From Mycolicibacterium litorale (GTDB lineage: Bacteria > Actinomycetota > Actinomycetes > Mycobacteriales > Mycobacteriaceae), in assembly GCF_010731695.1 (NCBI RefSeq), contig NZ_AP022586.1, forward strand, positions 2,356,001 through 2,420,000: 64,000 nucleotides of DNA, read 5' to 3'. The translations under genes and the position numbers were made by a program. Positions within the stretch are counted from its first letter, which is position 1, and each line of letters starts with the position of its first letter. Under the pieces are notes generated by a model. The model was not told where the DNA came from. It ran no database searches and saw only the letters and a program-made list of their open reading frames with translations. Shown piece by piece: positions 53,175 to 61,461 of this stretch.

Positions 53175-54388
53175 GCGTCCGATCCCGTTGCCACCGAACC
53201 GGATCGGGTGAGCCGGTCGATCTCCTCGGCGGAGATGCCGAGCCACTCGCTGAGCACCGCCGCGGTGTCGTCTCCGAGGGCCGGGGCGGCGACGGCGGGT
53301 GGGTAGGCGCCGCCGAATGCGATCGGCAGTCCGGCGGCCAGGTGGCGGCCGACGCGCGGCTGGTCGAGTTCGGTGAACAGCGGGTTGCGGGTGACCCGGT
53401 CGCTCGCGGCCACCTCGGCGAAGCTGCGGTAGCGCTCCCACAGCACCGACGTGCCGGACAGGGCGCGGGCGACCTCGTCGGCGGTGTGGCTGCTGAACCA
53501 CACGGTGAACAGCCCGGTGAGCGCGTCGCGGTGCCGGTAGCGCTCGCCCTCGTCGGTCAGGTCGGCCCCGAGCGCCTCACCAAGGGCCGCAACGGCATTG
53601 GTGGTTCCGGTGATCTCGGCGAGGTCACGGAAGTGCCGGTTGGTCAGCGCGACCACCATGAAGGCGGCGCCGTCGCTGCTGACGAAGTTCTGGCCGTAGG
53701 TGCCGTAGAGCGAATTGCCCACGCGCGGACGGGTTTCACCGTTCACCATCGCCTCGGTGAGCAGCGCCAGGTTGCCCGCGGTGGCCAGCGCCACATTCTC
53801 CAGGGGGATGCTGATCCGCGCGCCGGCACCGCCGGCGTCGCGGTGGCGCAGGGCGGCGGTGACCGCCAGTGCCACGTAGAGCCCGCACGACACGTCCCAC
53901 GCCGGCAAGACGTGGTTGACCGGTGTGGCGAGTTCGGCCGGGCCGGTCACCAGGGGGAAACCCGTTGCGGCGTTGACGGTGTAGTCGACCGCGGTGCCGC
54001 CGTCGGCGCGGCCGGACACCTCGACGTGGATCAGATCGGGCCGGTGCTCGACCAGGGTGTCGTACGAATGCCATTGCCGCCCCGCAACGTTGGTGATGAG
54101 CACCCCGGCGTCGGCGATCAGCCGGGTCACCAGGTCCTGCCCCGCGGCGGATCGCATGTCCACCGCGACCGAACGCTTGCCCTTGTTCAGCCCGGCCCAG
54201 TAGATGCTGTCACCGGCGTCGGTGACCGGCCAGCGCCGGTAGTCGGCCGCCCCGCCGATCGGGTCGACGCGGATGACCTCGGCCCCCAGCTGTGTGAGCG
54301 TCATACCCGCCAACGGGACGGCGACGAAGCTGGAGATCTCGACGATGCGCACACCGGCGAGCGGCCGGACCGGATCCGTTGGCTGCAT
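53171..54388 (-). CDS. CaiB/BaiF (class III) CoA transferase
   Basis: A 405-residue class III CoA transferase, distinct from the copy at 8517. PLAGVRIVEISSFVAVPLAGMTL, QLGAEVIRVDPIGGAADYRRW and GLNKGKRSVAVDMRS are typical; the catalytic Asp is probably in GGTAVDYTVNAATGFPLVTG. It moves CoA to or from the acid intermediate of the operon. It follows the 2-oxoacid dehydrogenase E1 by 20 bases and overlaps the thioesterase. With a glutaryl-CoA-dehydrogenase-like enzyme nearby, a dicarboxylate (glutarate-type) substrate is plausible, by inference. Confidence 0.92.
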   Translation of the reverse strand: MQPTDPVRPLAGVRIVEISSFVAVPLAGMTLTQLGAEVIRVDPIGGAADYRRWPVTDAGDSIYWAGLNKGKRSVAVDMRSAAGQDLVTRLIADAGVLITNVAGRQWHSYDTLVEHRPDLIHVEVSGRADGGTAVDYTVNAATGFPLVTGPAELATPVNHVLPAWDVSCGLYVALAVTAALRHRDAGGAGARISIPLENVALATAGNLALLTEAMVNGETRPRVGNSLYGTYGQNFVSSDGAAFMVVALTNRHFRDLAEITGTTNAVAALGEALGADLTDEGERYRHRDALTGLFTVWFSSHTADEVARALSGTSVLWERYRSFAEVAASDRVTRNPLFTELDQPRVGRHLAAGLPIAFGGAYPPAVAAPALGDDTAAVLSEWLGISAEEIDRLTRSGSVATGSDA

Positions 54389-54408
54389 CCGCTCAAGTTA
54401 GCAAGCAG

Positions 54409-56601
54409 TCAGCCGCTCGCCGTGCGGGCCAGCTTGATGGCGGCCGCCTCGATGGTGTCCTCGCTCAGCAGCACCTGCAGCGCAGCGTCGCCGAGCGGGA
54501 TGAAGCTGTCGCGGCTGGCGACGCGGTCGACCCGGCCGGTGTAGCCGTGGGCGAGCAGTGCGGCGAGCACGCCTTCGCCGACGCCGCCGGTCTCCCGGGT
54601 CTCGTCGACGATGAGCACCCGCCCCGTGGCGAGGGCTTCGCGCAGCATGTCCTCGACCGGCAGCGGCGCCAGCCAGCGCAGGTCGACGACGCGGGTGGCG
54701 ATGTGCATGCTCGCGAGCCGCTCGGCCACCCGAAGACTCATCCACAGCCCGTTGCCGAAGGTGAGGATCGTCAGGTCGGCGCCGTCACCGTAGGTGCGCG
54801 CCCGGCCGATCGGGGCGGTCACACCCGACAGCGGCGCGAGCCACTGCTCGTCGCCGTCGGTGTGCAGATCCTTGGTGTGGTACAGCGCGATCGGCTCCAG
54901 GTACAGGCACACCGCACCCGCGCTCTTCGCCGCGGCCACGCAGGACTGCATCATCGCCGCGGCGTCGTCCGGGCGTGCCGGGGACGCGATCACGACACCG
55001 GGGATGTCGCGCATCGCCGCGATCGAGTTGTCGTTGTGGAAGTGCCCGCCGAAGCCCTTCTGGTATCCGTAGCCGGCGACGCGTACCACCATCGGGTTGC
55101 GGTACTGGCGATCGGCGAAGAACTGCAGTGTGGCCGCCTCACCACGGATCTGGTCGGCGGCGTTGTGGAAGTACGCCAGGTACTGGATCTCCGGGATAGG
55201 CAACAGGCCCGACACTCCGGCGCCCAGAGCGAGTCCGAGGATGGCCTGCTCGTCGAGCAGCGTGTCGAACACCCGCGCCTGACCGCACTTCTGCTGCAGG
55301 CCGCGGGTGACCCCGTACACGCCGCCCTTGCGGGCCACGTCCTCGCCGAAGACCAGCGTCTCCGGGTGGCGGGCCAGCGTGTCGCCGAGGGCGCGGTTGA
55401 TGGCCTGCGCCACCGTCATCGGTGCGGCGTCGGTGGCGGGATACGGTGCGGCCGAGGCGGCGACCGCCTCGTCGAGGGTGTCGCGCAGCGGGCGCAACAC
55501 AGCGTCGGCGCTGTCGAGCTGGGGCAGCTCGGCGACGTCCCGGGCCATGTCGAGTACCTGGCCGCGGGTGGCCTCGTAGCGCTCCAGCACCTCCTCGGGC
55601 GACAGGATTCCTTCGGCGACAAGCATTCTCGCGGTGTTCAGCACTGGGTCGCGGTCGAAGTCGGCGAGGATCTCGTCCGGTCGGCGGTAGGCCGGTTCGT
55701 AGTCGGACCCGGCGTGGCCCATCAGCCGCACGGTGGACAGGTGCAGGAAGGCGGGGCGGCGCTGTGCGCGCACCCAGGCCGCCGCCGCGCGGGCCGTCTC
55801 CAAGCTGGCGACCAGGTCGGATCCGTCGGCGGCGAAGTACTCGAGGCCTTCACGGTGGGCGTAGGTGCGCGCAACCCACCCGCGGGGGGTCCTGGTGGAG
55901 ATCCCGATGCCGTTGTCCTCGCAGACGAACAGCAGTGGCATCGGCATGCCCTGGTAGGCGGTGTGCATGGCGGTGTTGAGCGCCCCGACCGCGGTGGAGT
56001 GGTTGACCGAGGCGTCGCCGAAGCTGCACACCGTGACCGCGTCGTCCGGCCATCGGCAGGGCACGTCGAGTTTGCGGGCACGGGCGGTCGAGAAGGCCAC
56101 CCCGACCGCGCGCGGCAGATGGGAGGCGATCGTGCTGGTCTGCGGGATGATGTTGAGGTCCGCCCGACCGAACACCTTGTGCCTGCCACCGGAGATCGGT
56201 TCCTCGGTGGCCGCGACGAGGCCGAGCAGCACATCGCGCAGCGCTGTGGACAGTCCGTCGTCGACCTGCTGGGCGCGGGCGAGGAAGAAGCCGCCCGAGC
56301 GGTAGTGCAGCAGGGCCGGGTCGGTCGGCCGCAGCGCCGCCGCCACCGCCGCGTTGCTCTCGTGCCCCGACGACCCGATCGTGTAGTAGCCGCGGCCGTG
56401 GGCCCGCAGCCACCGGGCGGCCAGGTCGAGGTGGCGGCTGCCGAGCGCGGCGTCGAACACCGCGAGCGCGTCGCGCACCGTGACCGTGGATCCGTCGCGG
56501 ACCGCGTCGTCACCACCCCGGCGCGAGTCGGTCGTGCGGGACAGGGCCGAGATCGTCGTCGTGAAGTGTTCGTCGACGGCTTCACGTTTCGTGCTGGCCA
56601 C
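54409..56601 (-). CDS. 2-oxoacid dehydrogenase E1, fused alpha and beta subunits
   Basis: A 730-residue thiamine-diphosphate enzyme in which the E1 alpha (about residues 40-370) and beta (about 395-730) subunits are fused. The ThDP motif is CSFGDASVNHSTAVGALNTA, with CEDNGIGIST after it; the beta part starts MTVAQAINRALGDTLARHPE, then VFGEDVARKGGVYGVTRGLQ and GFGGHFHNDNSIAAMRDIPG. Family members decarboxylate branched-chain or other 2-oxo acids. No E2 or E3 gene is nearby, so it may use shared ones or work as a free decarboxylase. AGGAGG stands four bases before GTG 56601. Confidence 0.9.
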   Translation of the reverse strand: MASTKREAVDEHFTTTISALSRTTDSRRGGDDAVRDGSTVTVRDALAVFDAALGSRHLDLAARWLRAHGRGYYTIGSSGHESNAAVAAALRPTDPALLHYRSGGFFLARAQQVDDGLSTALRDVLLGLVAATEEPISGGRHKVFGRADLNIIPQTSTIASHLPRAVGVAFSTARARKLDVPCRWPDDAVTVCSFGDASVNHSTAVGALNTAMHTAYQGMPMPLLFVCEDNGIGISTRTPRGWVARTYAHREGLEYFAADGSDLVASLETARAAAAWVRAQRRPAFLHLSTVRLMGHAGSDYEPAYRRPDEILADFDRDPVLNTARMLVAEGILSPEEVLERYEATRGQVLDMARDVAELPQLDSADAVLRPLRDTLDEAVAASAAPYPATDAAPMTVAQAINRALGDTLARHPETLVFGEDVARKGGVYGVTRGLQQKCGQARVFDTLLDEQAILGLALGAGVSGLLPIPEIQYLAYFHNAADQIRGEAATLQFFADRQYRNPMVVRVAGYGYQKGFGGHFHNDNSIAAMRDIPGVVIASPARPDDAAAMMQSCVAAAKSAGAVCLYLEPIALYHTKDLHTDGDEQWLAPLSGVTAPIGRARTYGDGADLTILTFGNGLWMSLRVAERLASMHIATRVVDLRWLAPLPVEDMLREALATGRVLIVDETRETGGVGEGVLAALLAHGYTGRVDRVASRDSFIPLGDAALQVLLSEDTIEAAAIKLARTASG

Positions 56602-56628
56602 CGGGCCTCCTGAAGTAGCGCCGTACCG

Positions 56629-57813
56629 TCAGCGGAAGGCGGACATTCCCGTCAACGCCTGGCCGATGATCAGAGTATGCATCTCGCTGGTGCCCTCGTA
56701 GGTGAGCACCGATTCGAGGTTGTTGGCGTGGCGCATCACCGGATACTCCGAGGTGATGCCGCTGGCGCCGAGGATGGTGCGCGCCGTGCGGGCGATCGTC
56801 AGCGCCTCGCGGACACTGTTGAGCTTGCCGAGGCTGACCTGGTGCCCGGCGATGTCGCCGGCGTCCTTGCGCCGGCCCAGGTGCAGCGCGAGCAGCACAC
56901 CCTTGCCGTACTCGAGGGTCATGTCCGCGAGCTTCTGCTGGGTGAGCTGGAATTCCGCGATCGCCCGGTCGAACTGCCGCCGTGAGCGCGAGTAGTCCAG
57001 CGCGGTCTCCAGGCAGTCGCGGGCGGCGCCGAGTGCGCCGAACACGATGCCGAACCGGGCCTCGTTCAGACAGCTCAGCGGCGCCCGCAGGCTGGTGGCG
57101 CCGGGCAGCCTTGCGCTGTCGGGCAGCCGCACGTCCTCGAGCACCAGTTCACTGGTGACCGACGCGCGCAGCGACATCTTCGACTTGATGGTGTGTGCGC
57201 TGAACCCGGGGGTGTCGGTGGGGACGGCGAAGCCGCGCACACCGTCTTCGCTGCGCGCCCACACGACCGCGACGTCGGCGACCGAACCGTTGGTGATCCA
57301 CATCTTCGCGCCGTTGAGGATCCAGTCGTCCCCGTCGCGGGTGGCGCGGGTGCGCATCCCGGCGGGATCTGACCCGTGGTCGGGTTCGGTCAGCCCGAAG
57401 CAGCCGATGGCGGTGCCTGCCGCCATCCGCGGCAACCACTGCTGCTTCTGATCTTCGCTGCCGAAGGCGTAGATGGCGTACATCGCCAGCGAGCCCTGCA
57501 CGCTGACCAGTGACCGGATGCCGGAGTCGCCGGCCTCCAGCTCGAGGCAGGCCAGGCCGTAGGCGACGGCGGAGGTGCCCGCACAGCCGTAGCCCTCGAG
57601 ATGCATCCCGAGCAGGCCGAGATCGCCGAGCTCGCGGGCCAGTTCGCGGGCGGGCAGCTCGCCGTTCTCGTACCAGGTGGCGATCTCCGGGGCGATCCGG
57701 CGCTTGACGAGCGAGCGCACGCTGTCGCGGATCTGGCGCTCCTCCTCGCTGAGCAGCGCGTCGATCCCGACCAGCGCGTCGGGCGACATCGGTTCGGTCA
57801 CGGTGCGGGACAA
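56629..57813 (-). CDS. Acyl-CoA dehydrogenase (glutaryl-CoA dehydrogenase-like)
   Basis: A 394-residue FAD acyl-CoA dehydrogenase. FGLTEPDHGSDPAGMRTRAT and WILNGAKMWITNGSVADVAV are the FAD/substrate blocks; DYSRSRRQFDRAIAEFQLTQ, TILGASGITSEYPVMRHANN and ESVLTYEGTSEMHTLIIGQA hold the catalytic Glu (YEGT). These features, and the length, favour glutaryl-CoA dehydrogenase over short-chain types. The start is taken as TTG 57813, because GAGGAG lies five bases upstream; GTG 57801 and ATG 57789 are alternatives. It follows enamidase by 16 bases in the operon. Confidence 0.92.
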   Translation of the reverse strand: MSRTVTEPMSPDALVGIDALLSEEERQIRDSVRSLVKRRIAPEIATWYENGELPARELARELGDLGLLGMHLEGYGCAGTSAVAYGLACLELEAGDSGIRSLVSVQGSLAMYAIYAFGSEDQKQQWLPRMAAGTAIGCFGLTEPDHGSDPAGMRTRATRDGDDWILNGAKMWITNGSVADVAVVWARSEDGVRGFAVPTDTPGFSAHTIKSKMSLRASVTSELVLEDVRLPDSARLPGATSLRAPLSCLNEARFGIVFGALGAARDCLETALDYSRSRRQFDRAIAEFQLTQQKLADMTLEYGKGVLLALHLGRRKDAGDIAGHQVSLGKLNSVREALTIARTARTILGASGITSEYPVMRHANNLESVLTYEGTSEMHTLIIGQALTGMSAFR

Positions 57814-57829
57814 GGGATCTCCTCGGGTG

Positions 57830-59059
57830 TCAGCAGCAGCCGGTGCTGCGGGTGGCGGGGGCGGGTAGCCGCGCGGGCTGGGCGGTGGGGTGCTTCCAGG
57901 TGACCGCCCGGCTCGGCGGCGGCGTCTGCTGGCTGCGGGTCTCGACGAGCGCGACCCCGTCGACGAGGACGGTGGCGATGCCGGGAAGGTCACCGAGGGC
58001 GAAGCATTCGAGTGCGTCGGTGGCGACCGATCCGGTGATCGGCCCGAGCACGAGAAGGTCGGCCGGCCTGCCCTCGGCCAGCAGCCCGGTGTCCAGTCCG
58101 TGCGCGCGGGCGGTCTGGCCGGTGGCGGCGGCGACCGCGGCGACCGGGTCGAGCCCGCACACCGACGCGAGGTAGCAGATGTTGCGCAGCATGCCGCGCG
58201 GGATGACGCCGGTGCCGCCGGGGGTGTCGGTGCCCAGGGTGAGGCGGTGCACCTGGTTGTGCTCCGTCAGCTGTTCGGCGACGAACTTGGTGGCGCGGTA
58301 GTTGTTCGAACTGCACACCTCCACGTACGCCGACGGCAGGTCGGCGATGATCGCGGCGATGTCGGCGTCGGGTGCGGGGATGGGCCCGCCGGAGATGTGG
58401 CCGACGATGTCGGGCCGGACGGCCAGCACGACGTCGCTGCCCGCCACCCGGCTCGACCCCGAGCGGGAGACGCCGCCCGAGTGCATCTTGACGGTCATGC
58501 CGCGGTCGTGGGCCCATTGCATGTAGCGCTGGGCTTCCCCGTCGCCCAGCCGGTTCCAGTCGTAGAAGATGAACTTGAGCTGGTCGATGCCCTCGGCGTG
58601 GGCGCGGTCGAAGTGTTCCTCGGTCATGCCGGGGACGAGCAGCACCGTGCCGGCGTTGACCTTCACACCCGACGGCCGCATCCGGCCGGTGGTGTGCTTG
58701 GACGTGATCGCGATCGACAGCACGAGTTCCGGGGTGAGGGCGTCGAACGCCAGGCCCGGGATGTGCAGTTCTCCGGCGGAGACCATCGACGTGGTGCCGC
58801 CGTGCAGGTAGTTGCCGATCCATCCGATCGCGTCCTGCGCGGGCGTCCACTCGCCGAACGTCGGATGGACGTGGCCGTCGACCAGGCCCGGCATGACGGT
58901 GAGGCCGCCGGCCGAGAGCACCTGGTCCGGGGCGGGGTGGTCGGTTCCGATGCCGGTGATCACCCCGTCTTCGATGACGACGGTGGTGTCGCGCAGCGGG
59001 GCGAGGGCGGGGTCGCCGTGGATCAGCAGCCCGATGTCCTCCACGAGCAGTGTCGTCAC
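57830..59059 (-). CDS. Amidohydrolase, enamidase-like
   Basis: A 409-residue amidohydrolase-superfamily enzyme. As recalled, it follows the 6-oxo-tetrahydronicotinate enamidase of Eubacterium barkeri over most of its length: MPGLVDGHVHPTFGEWTPAQ (metal HxH), YLHGGTTSMVSAGELHIPG, RPSGVKVNAGTVLLVPGMTE, VKMHSGGVSRSGSS, and LGTDTPGGTGVIPRGMLRNI with the metal Asp. It would open a cyclic enamide ring. GTG 59059 with AAGGAGG four bases upstream is the start. A GTATAC palindrome and the FUSC end lie just ahead. The C-terminus (ARLPAPATRSTGCC) is longer and unlike the family. Confidence 0.88.
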   Translation of the reverse strand: MTTLLVEDIGLLIHGDPALAPLRDTTVVIEDGVITGIGTDHPAPDQVLSAGGLTVMPGLVDGHVHPTFGEWTPAQDAIGWIGNYLHGGTTSMVSAGELHIPGLAFDALTPELVLSIAITSKHTTGRMRPSGVKVNAGTVLLVPGMTEEHFDRAHAEGIDQLKFIFYDWNRLGDGEAQRYMQWAHDRGMTVKMHSGGVSRSGSSRVAGSDVVLAVRPDIVGHISGGPIPAPDADIAAIIADLPSAYVEVCSSNNYRATKFVAEQLTEHNQVHRLTLGTDTPGGTGVIPRGMLRNICYLASVCGLDPVAAVAAATGQTARAHGLDTGLLAEGRPADLLVLGPITGSVATDALECFALGDLPGIATVLVDGVALVETRSQQTPPPSRAVTWKHPTAQPARLPAPATRSTGCC

Positions 59060-60102
59060 GGCACCTCCTTACATTGGATTTTGTATACATTATCGGACCG
59101 CGCGGATCGGGGAAAGGCGGTCCACACCATCGGCACGACGAAGACGACCGCAACGACGATCGCCGCGCCCGCGAGGTTCATCGCGAGCCGCACCCCGCCC
59201 TCGTACCACGGGAACCAGTGCGGGTATTCGCTGACCACGAGCAGAACGGGCGGCCCGGTGACCGCCCACCACGTGTAGTTCACCGGCCGCAGAGCGACCG
59301 CCAGCAGGAACAGCAGCACCGTCACCGCGACCGCGACGGGCACCGCCGGGTGCGCGCCGAGCAGAACCGCGGCGAGCACGGCCCCGGCGGTGTTACCGCA
59401 CAGCCGTTGCACCAGCCGGGTGCGGGTGGCCGGCCGGCCCGGCTGGATGGTGAGCAGCACGCTCGTCACCAGCCAGTGCCCGCCCACGAGATCGTCGGGC
59501 AGCCGGTCGGCAACAACCACGGCCACGGCGACGGCGGCGGCCACCCGGGCGGCGTGGGCGCGGTCCAGCACCCGCACCGCCGGCGCCTGCGGCTCGTCGC
59601 GGGGCCGATCCCGTTGTTCCGCAATCACCTTCGCGCCGGCCCACCACACCGTCCATGCGCCGAACACCGTGGCTGCCCCGATCGCGTAGGCGGGCAGATC
59701 GGCGATCGTCGGGTGCGCGCCGGCGTCGACCGCGATCAACACGACCGCGAGTCCGGCGGTCGCGCCGACACGATCGATCAACGCACCGGAGACCGCGGCG
59801 CCCACCGTCACCACGGCCAGGAGGGCGGGACGATCGACGGAGGCGACGACGAGGGCACCGCCGGCGAGCACCGCGGTCGCTCGCGCCGACATGGTCGCCA
59901 GCGCCGCACGCCCGGTCGTGGGCAGCGACGGGACGGCGGTGAGCACGAAGCCAAGCGCGAGCGCCGACCCGAGCTCGGGCCTGCCCCAGAGCTGCGGAAC
60001 GACCAGCAGCAGCCCGAGGGCGCCGGCCAGCGCCGCGGCCATGCCCCACCTGCTGCGTCCCACCGGCCGCAGCAGCGCCGGCAGCGCGGCGCCGGTCCGC
60101 AT
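59056..60102 (-). CDS. FUSC family membrane protein (aromatic acid exporter-like)
   Basis: A 348-residue membrane protein with about nine hydrophobic segments in two halves; SRWGMAAALAGALGLLLVVP starts the first and HWLVTSVLLTIQPGRPATRT, a typical FUSC block, marks the second (then QRLCGNTAGAVLAAVLLGAH). FUSC proteins export aromatic or organic acids. It overlaps the 2Fe-2S subunit stop by one base. The last codons, reading SDNVYKIQCKEVP, come from an AT-rich patch containing an operator-like palindrome, so the end of this protein may be young. Role in the operon: possible efflux of intermediates. Confidence 0.8.
   Translation of the reverse strand: MRTGAALPALLRPVGRSRWGMAAALAGALGLLLVVPQLWGRPELGSALALGFVLTAVPSLPTTGRAALATMSARATAVLAGGALVVASVDRPALLAVVTVGAAVSGALIDRVGATAGLAVVLIAVDAGAHPTIADLPAYAIGAATVFGAWTVWWAGAKVIAEQRDRPRDEPQAPAVRVLDRAHAARVAAAVAVAVVVADRLPDDLVGGHWLVTSVLLTIQPGRPATRTRLVQRLCGNTAGAVLAAVLLGAHPAVPVAVAVTVLLFLLAVALRPVNYTWWAVTGPPVLLVVSEYPHWFPWYEGGVRLAMNLAGAAIVVAVVFVVPMVWTAFPRSARSDNVYKIQCKEVP
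59081..59090. promoter_or_regulatory. TTGTATACAT palindromic box (GntR-like)
   Basis: TGTATACA (59082-59089) is a perfect palindrome set in an AT-rich patch (about 59070-59095) of an otherwise GC-rich operon, some 22 bases before the enamidase start. Similar TTGTATACAA boxes are bound by GntR regulators. An internal operator/promoter is possible; no GntR gene is in the window. Confidence 0.35.
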
Positions 60103-60593
60103 CAGTCCGGCGGGTTGGCCGCGTCCAGCACGGCCTGCACGATGCCCTGGTAACCGGTGCAGCGACAGATGTTGCCCGACAACGCTTCCCGCACCGATTC
60201 CTCGGTGAGCGGTTTGTCGGCGTCGGTGTCGCGCAGCAACTCCACGGCGGTGACCAGGAAGCCCGGTGTGCAGAAGCCGCATTGCAGTCCACCGCGTTCG
60301 CTGAACGCCTCGCGCAGCCGGGCAGTCTCCTCGAACACCTCCAGCCCCTCGACGGTGTCGACGCGCGCGCCGTCGACCTGCGCGGCCAGTGTCAGGCAGG
60401 CCCTGGCGCTGCGGCCGTCGACGAATACGGTGCAGGCTCCGCACACCCCGTGCTCACATCCCAGATGCGTTCCGGTGAGGCCGAGTTCGTCGCGCAGGAA
60501 ATCGGCGAGGGTGAGCCGCGGCGGCACCGACCGGGACACCGGCCTGCCGTTGACGGTGACCGACACGGCGACGGCCGCGGGACTCTCAGACAT
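60102..60593 (-). CDS. Molybdenum hydroxylase, 2Fe-2S subunit
   Basis: A 163-residue iron-sulfur subunit of a xanthine dehydrogenase-family enzyme. The plant-ferredoxin cluster is GCEHGVCGACTVFVDGRSARAC (Cys at the standard spacing) and the second cluster QCGFCTPGFLVTA with NICRCTGYQGIVQAVLDAA. Electrons from the molybdenum site pass through it to FAD. ATG 60593 gives the correct N-terminus; it overlaps the FAD subunit by eight bases. Subunit order large-FAD-2Fe2S is that of many nicotinate or aromatic hydroxylases. Confidence 0.96.
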   Translation of the reverse strand: MSESPAAVAVSVTVNGRPVSRSVPPRLTLADFLRDELGLTGTHLGCEHGVCGACTVFVDGRSARACLTLAAQVDGARVDTVEGLEVFEETARLREAFSERGGLQCGFCTPGFLVTAVELLRDTDADKPLTEESVREALSGNICRCTGYQGIVQAVLDAANPPD

Positions 60594-61461
60594 GGGCGGC
60601 CTCCTGTTCTCGCGCGGCCCGACCGGTGGCGGCGGTGAGTGCCTCGGTGAGCGCTTCGGCGCACAGCCGCCGCACATAGTCGATGTCCTCGGCCGCCGGT
60701 TCCGTGCGTGCCGACCACGCGTGCGCGAGGTCTCGCCACAGTGCCGGCGTCGGGCGCGCTCCTACGGCCTCTGCGCCGACGAACAGCAGCGGCCGGTCGG
60801 CGGCGCTGAGCACTGCCGCGCGCACCGCGTCCACGGTCCCGTCGGGGGCCAGGGTGAGCAGACACCCCGCCCCGGCGAGCCCGTAATCGCCGTGCTGCGG
60901 GGCGTATTCGGCGAAACCCCAGCCCTGGCCGGGCCGTATCGCCGGCACCGAGATCCAGGTCAGCATCTCGTGGGATTCCAGCCCGTTGGTGTAGAAGGAG
61001 ACGAACATGTCCTCGGCGGCGACCTGCCTGCGCCCGGAGACCGCGGACTCGACGTGGAACGTCGCGCCGAGAACGAGTGTGGCCAGGGGCATCTCGGCGG
61101 CGGGATCGGCGTGGGCGATCGACCCGCCGATGGTGCCCCGGTTGCGGATGCCGACGTGGCCGATGTAGCGGGCCGCGTCGGCGAGCAGCGGTGCGCGCGC
61201 GGCGACCAGCGGGTCGACCTCGACGGTGCGGTGGGTGACCAGCGCGCCGAGGATGAGATCGTCGGTGTCGTCGAAGATCCGGGTGAGCTCGGTCAGCCGG
61301 CCGATGTCGATGACCGCCGACGGCCGGGCCAGCCGCAGGTTCATCAGGGTCAACAGCGACTGCCCGCCCGCCAGCAGTTTCGCGTCGGGGTGGGCGGCCA
61401 GCAGGTCGAGCGCCTCGGCCACCGAACCGGGCCGGCGATAGGCGAATTCGGCGGGCTTCAC
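60586..61461 (-). CDS. Molybdenum hydroxylase, FAD-binding subunit
   Basis: A 291-residue FAD subunit (CoxM/XdhB family). FAD-binding motifs are DAKLLAGGQSLLTLMNLRLA near residue 26 and HVGIRNRGTIGGSIAHADPA near 105; the CO-dehydrogenase-C type C-terminal domain begins around YAPQHGDYGLAGAG. GTG 61461 overlaps the large-subunit stop (GTGA). It accepts electrons from the iron-sulfur subunit and passes them to NAD or another acceptor. No additional cofactor insertion gene is seen beside it. Confidence 0.95.
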   Translation of the reverse strand: MKPAEFAYRRPGSVAEALDLLAAHPDAKLLAGGQSLLTLMNLRLARPSAVIDIGRLTELTRIFDDTDDLILGALVTHRTVEVDPLVAARAPLLADAARYIGHVGIRNRGTIGGSIAHADPAAEMPLATLVLGATFHVESAVSGRRQVAAEDMFVSFYTNGLESHEMLTWISVPAIRPGQGWGFAEYAPQHGDYGLAGAGCLLTLAPDGTVDAVRAAVLSAADRPLLFVGAEAVGARPTPALWRDLAHAWSARTEPAAEDIDYVRRLCAEALTEALTAATGRAAREQEAAHV

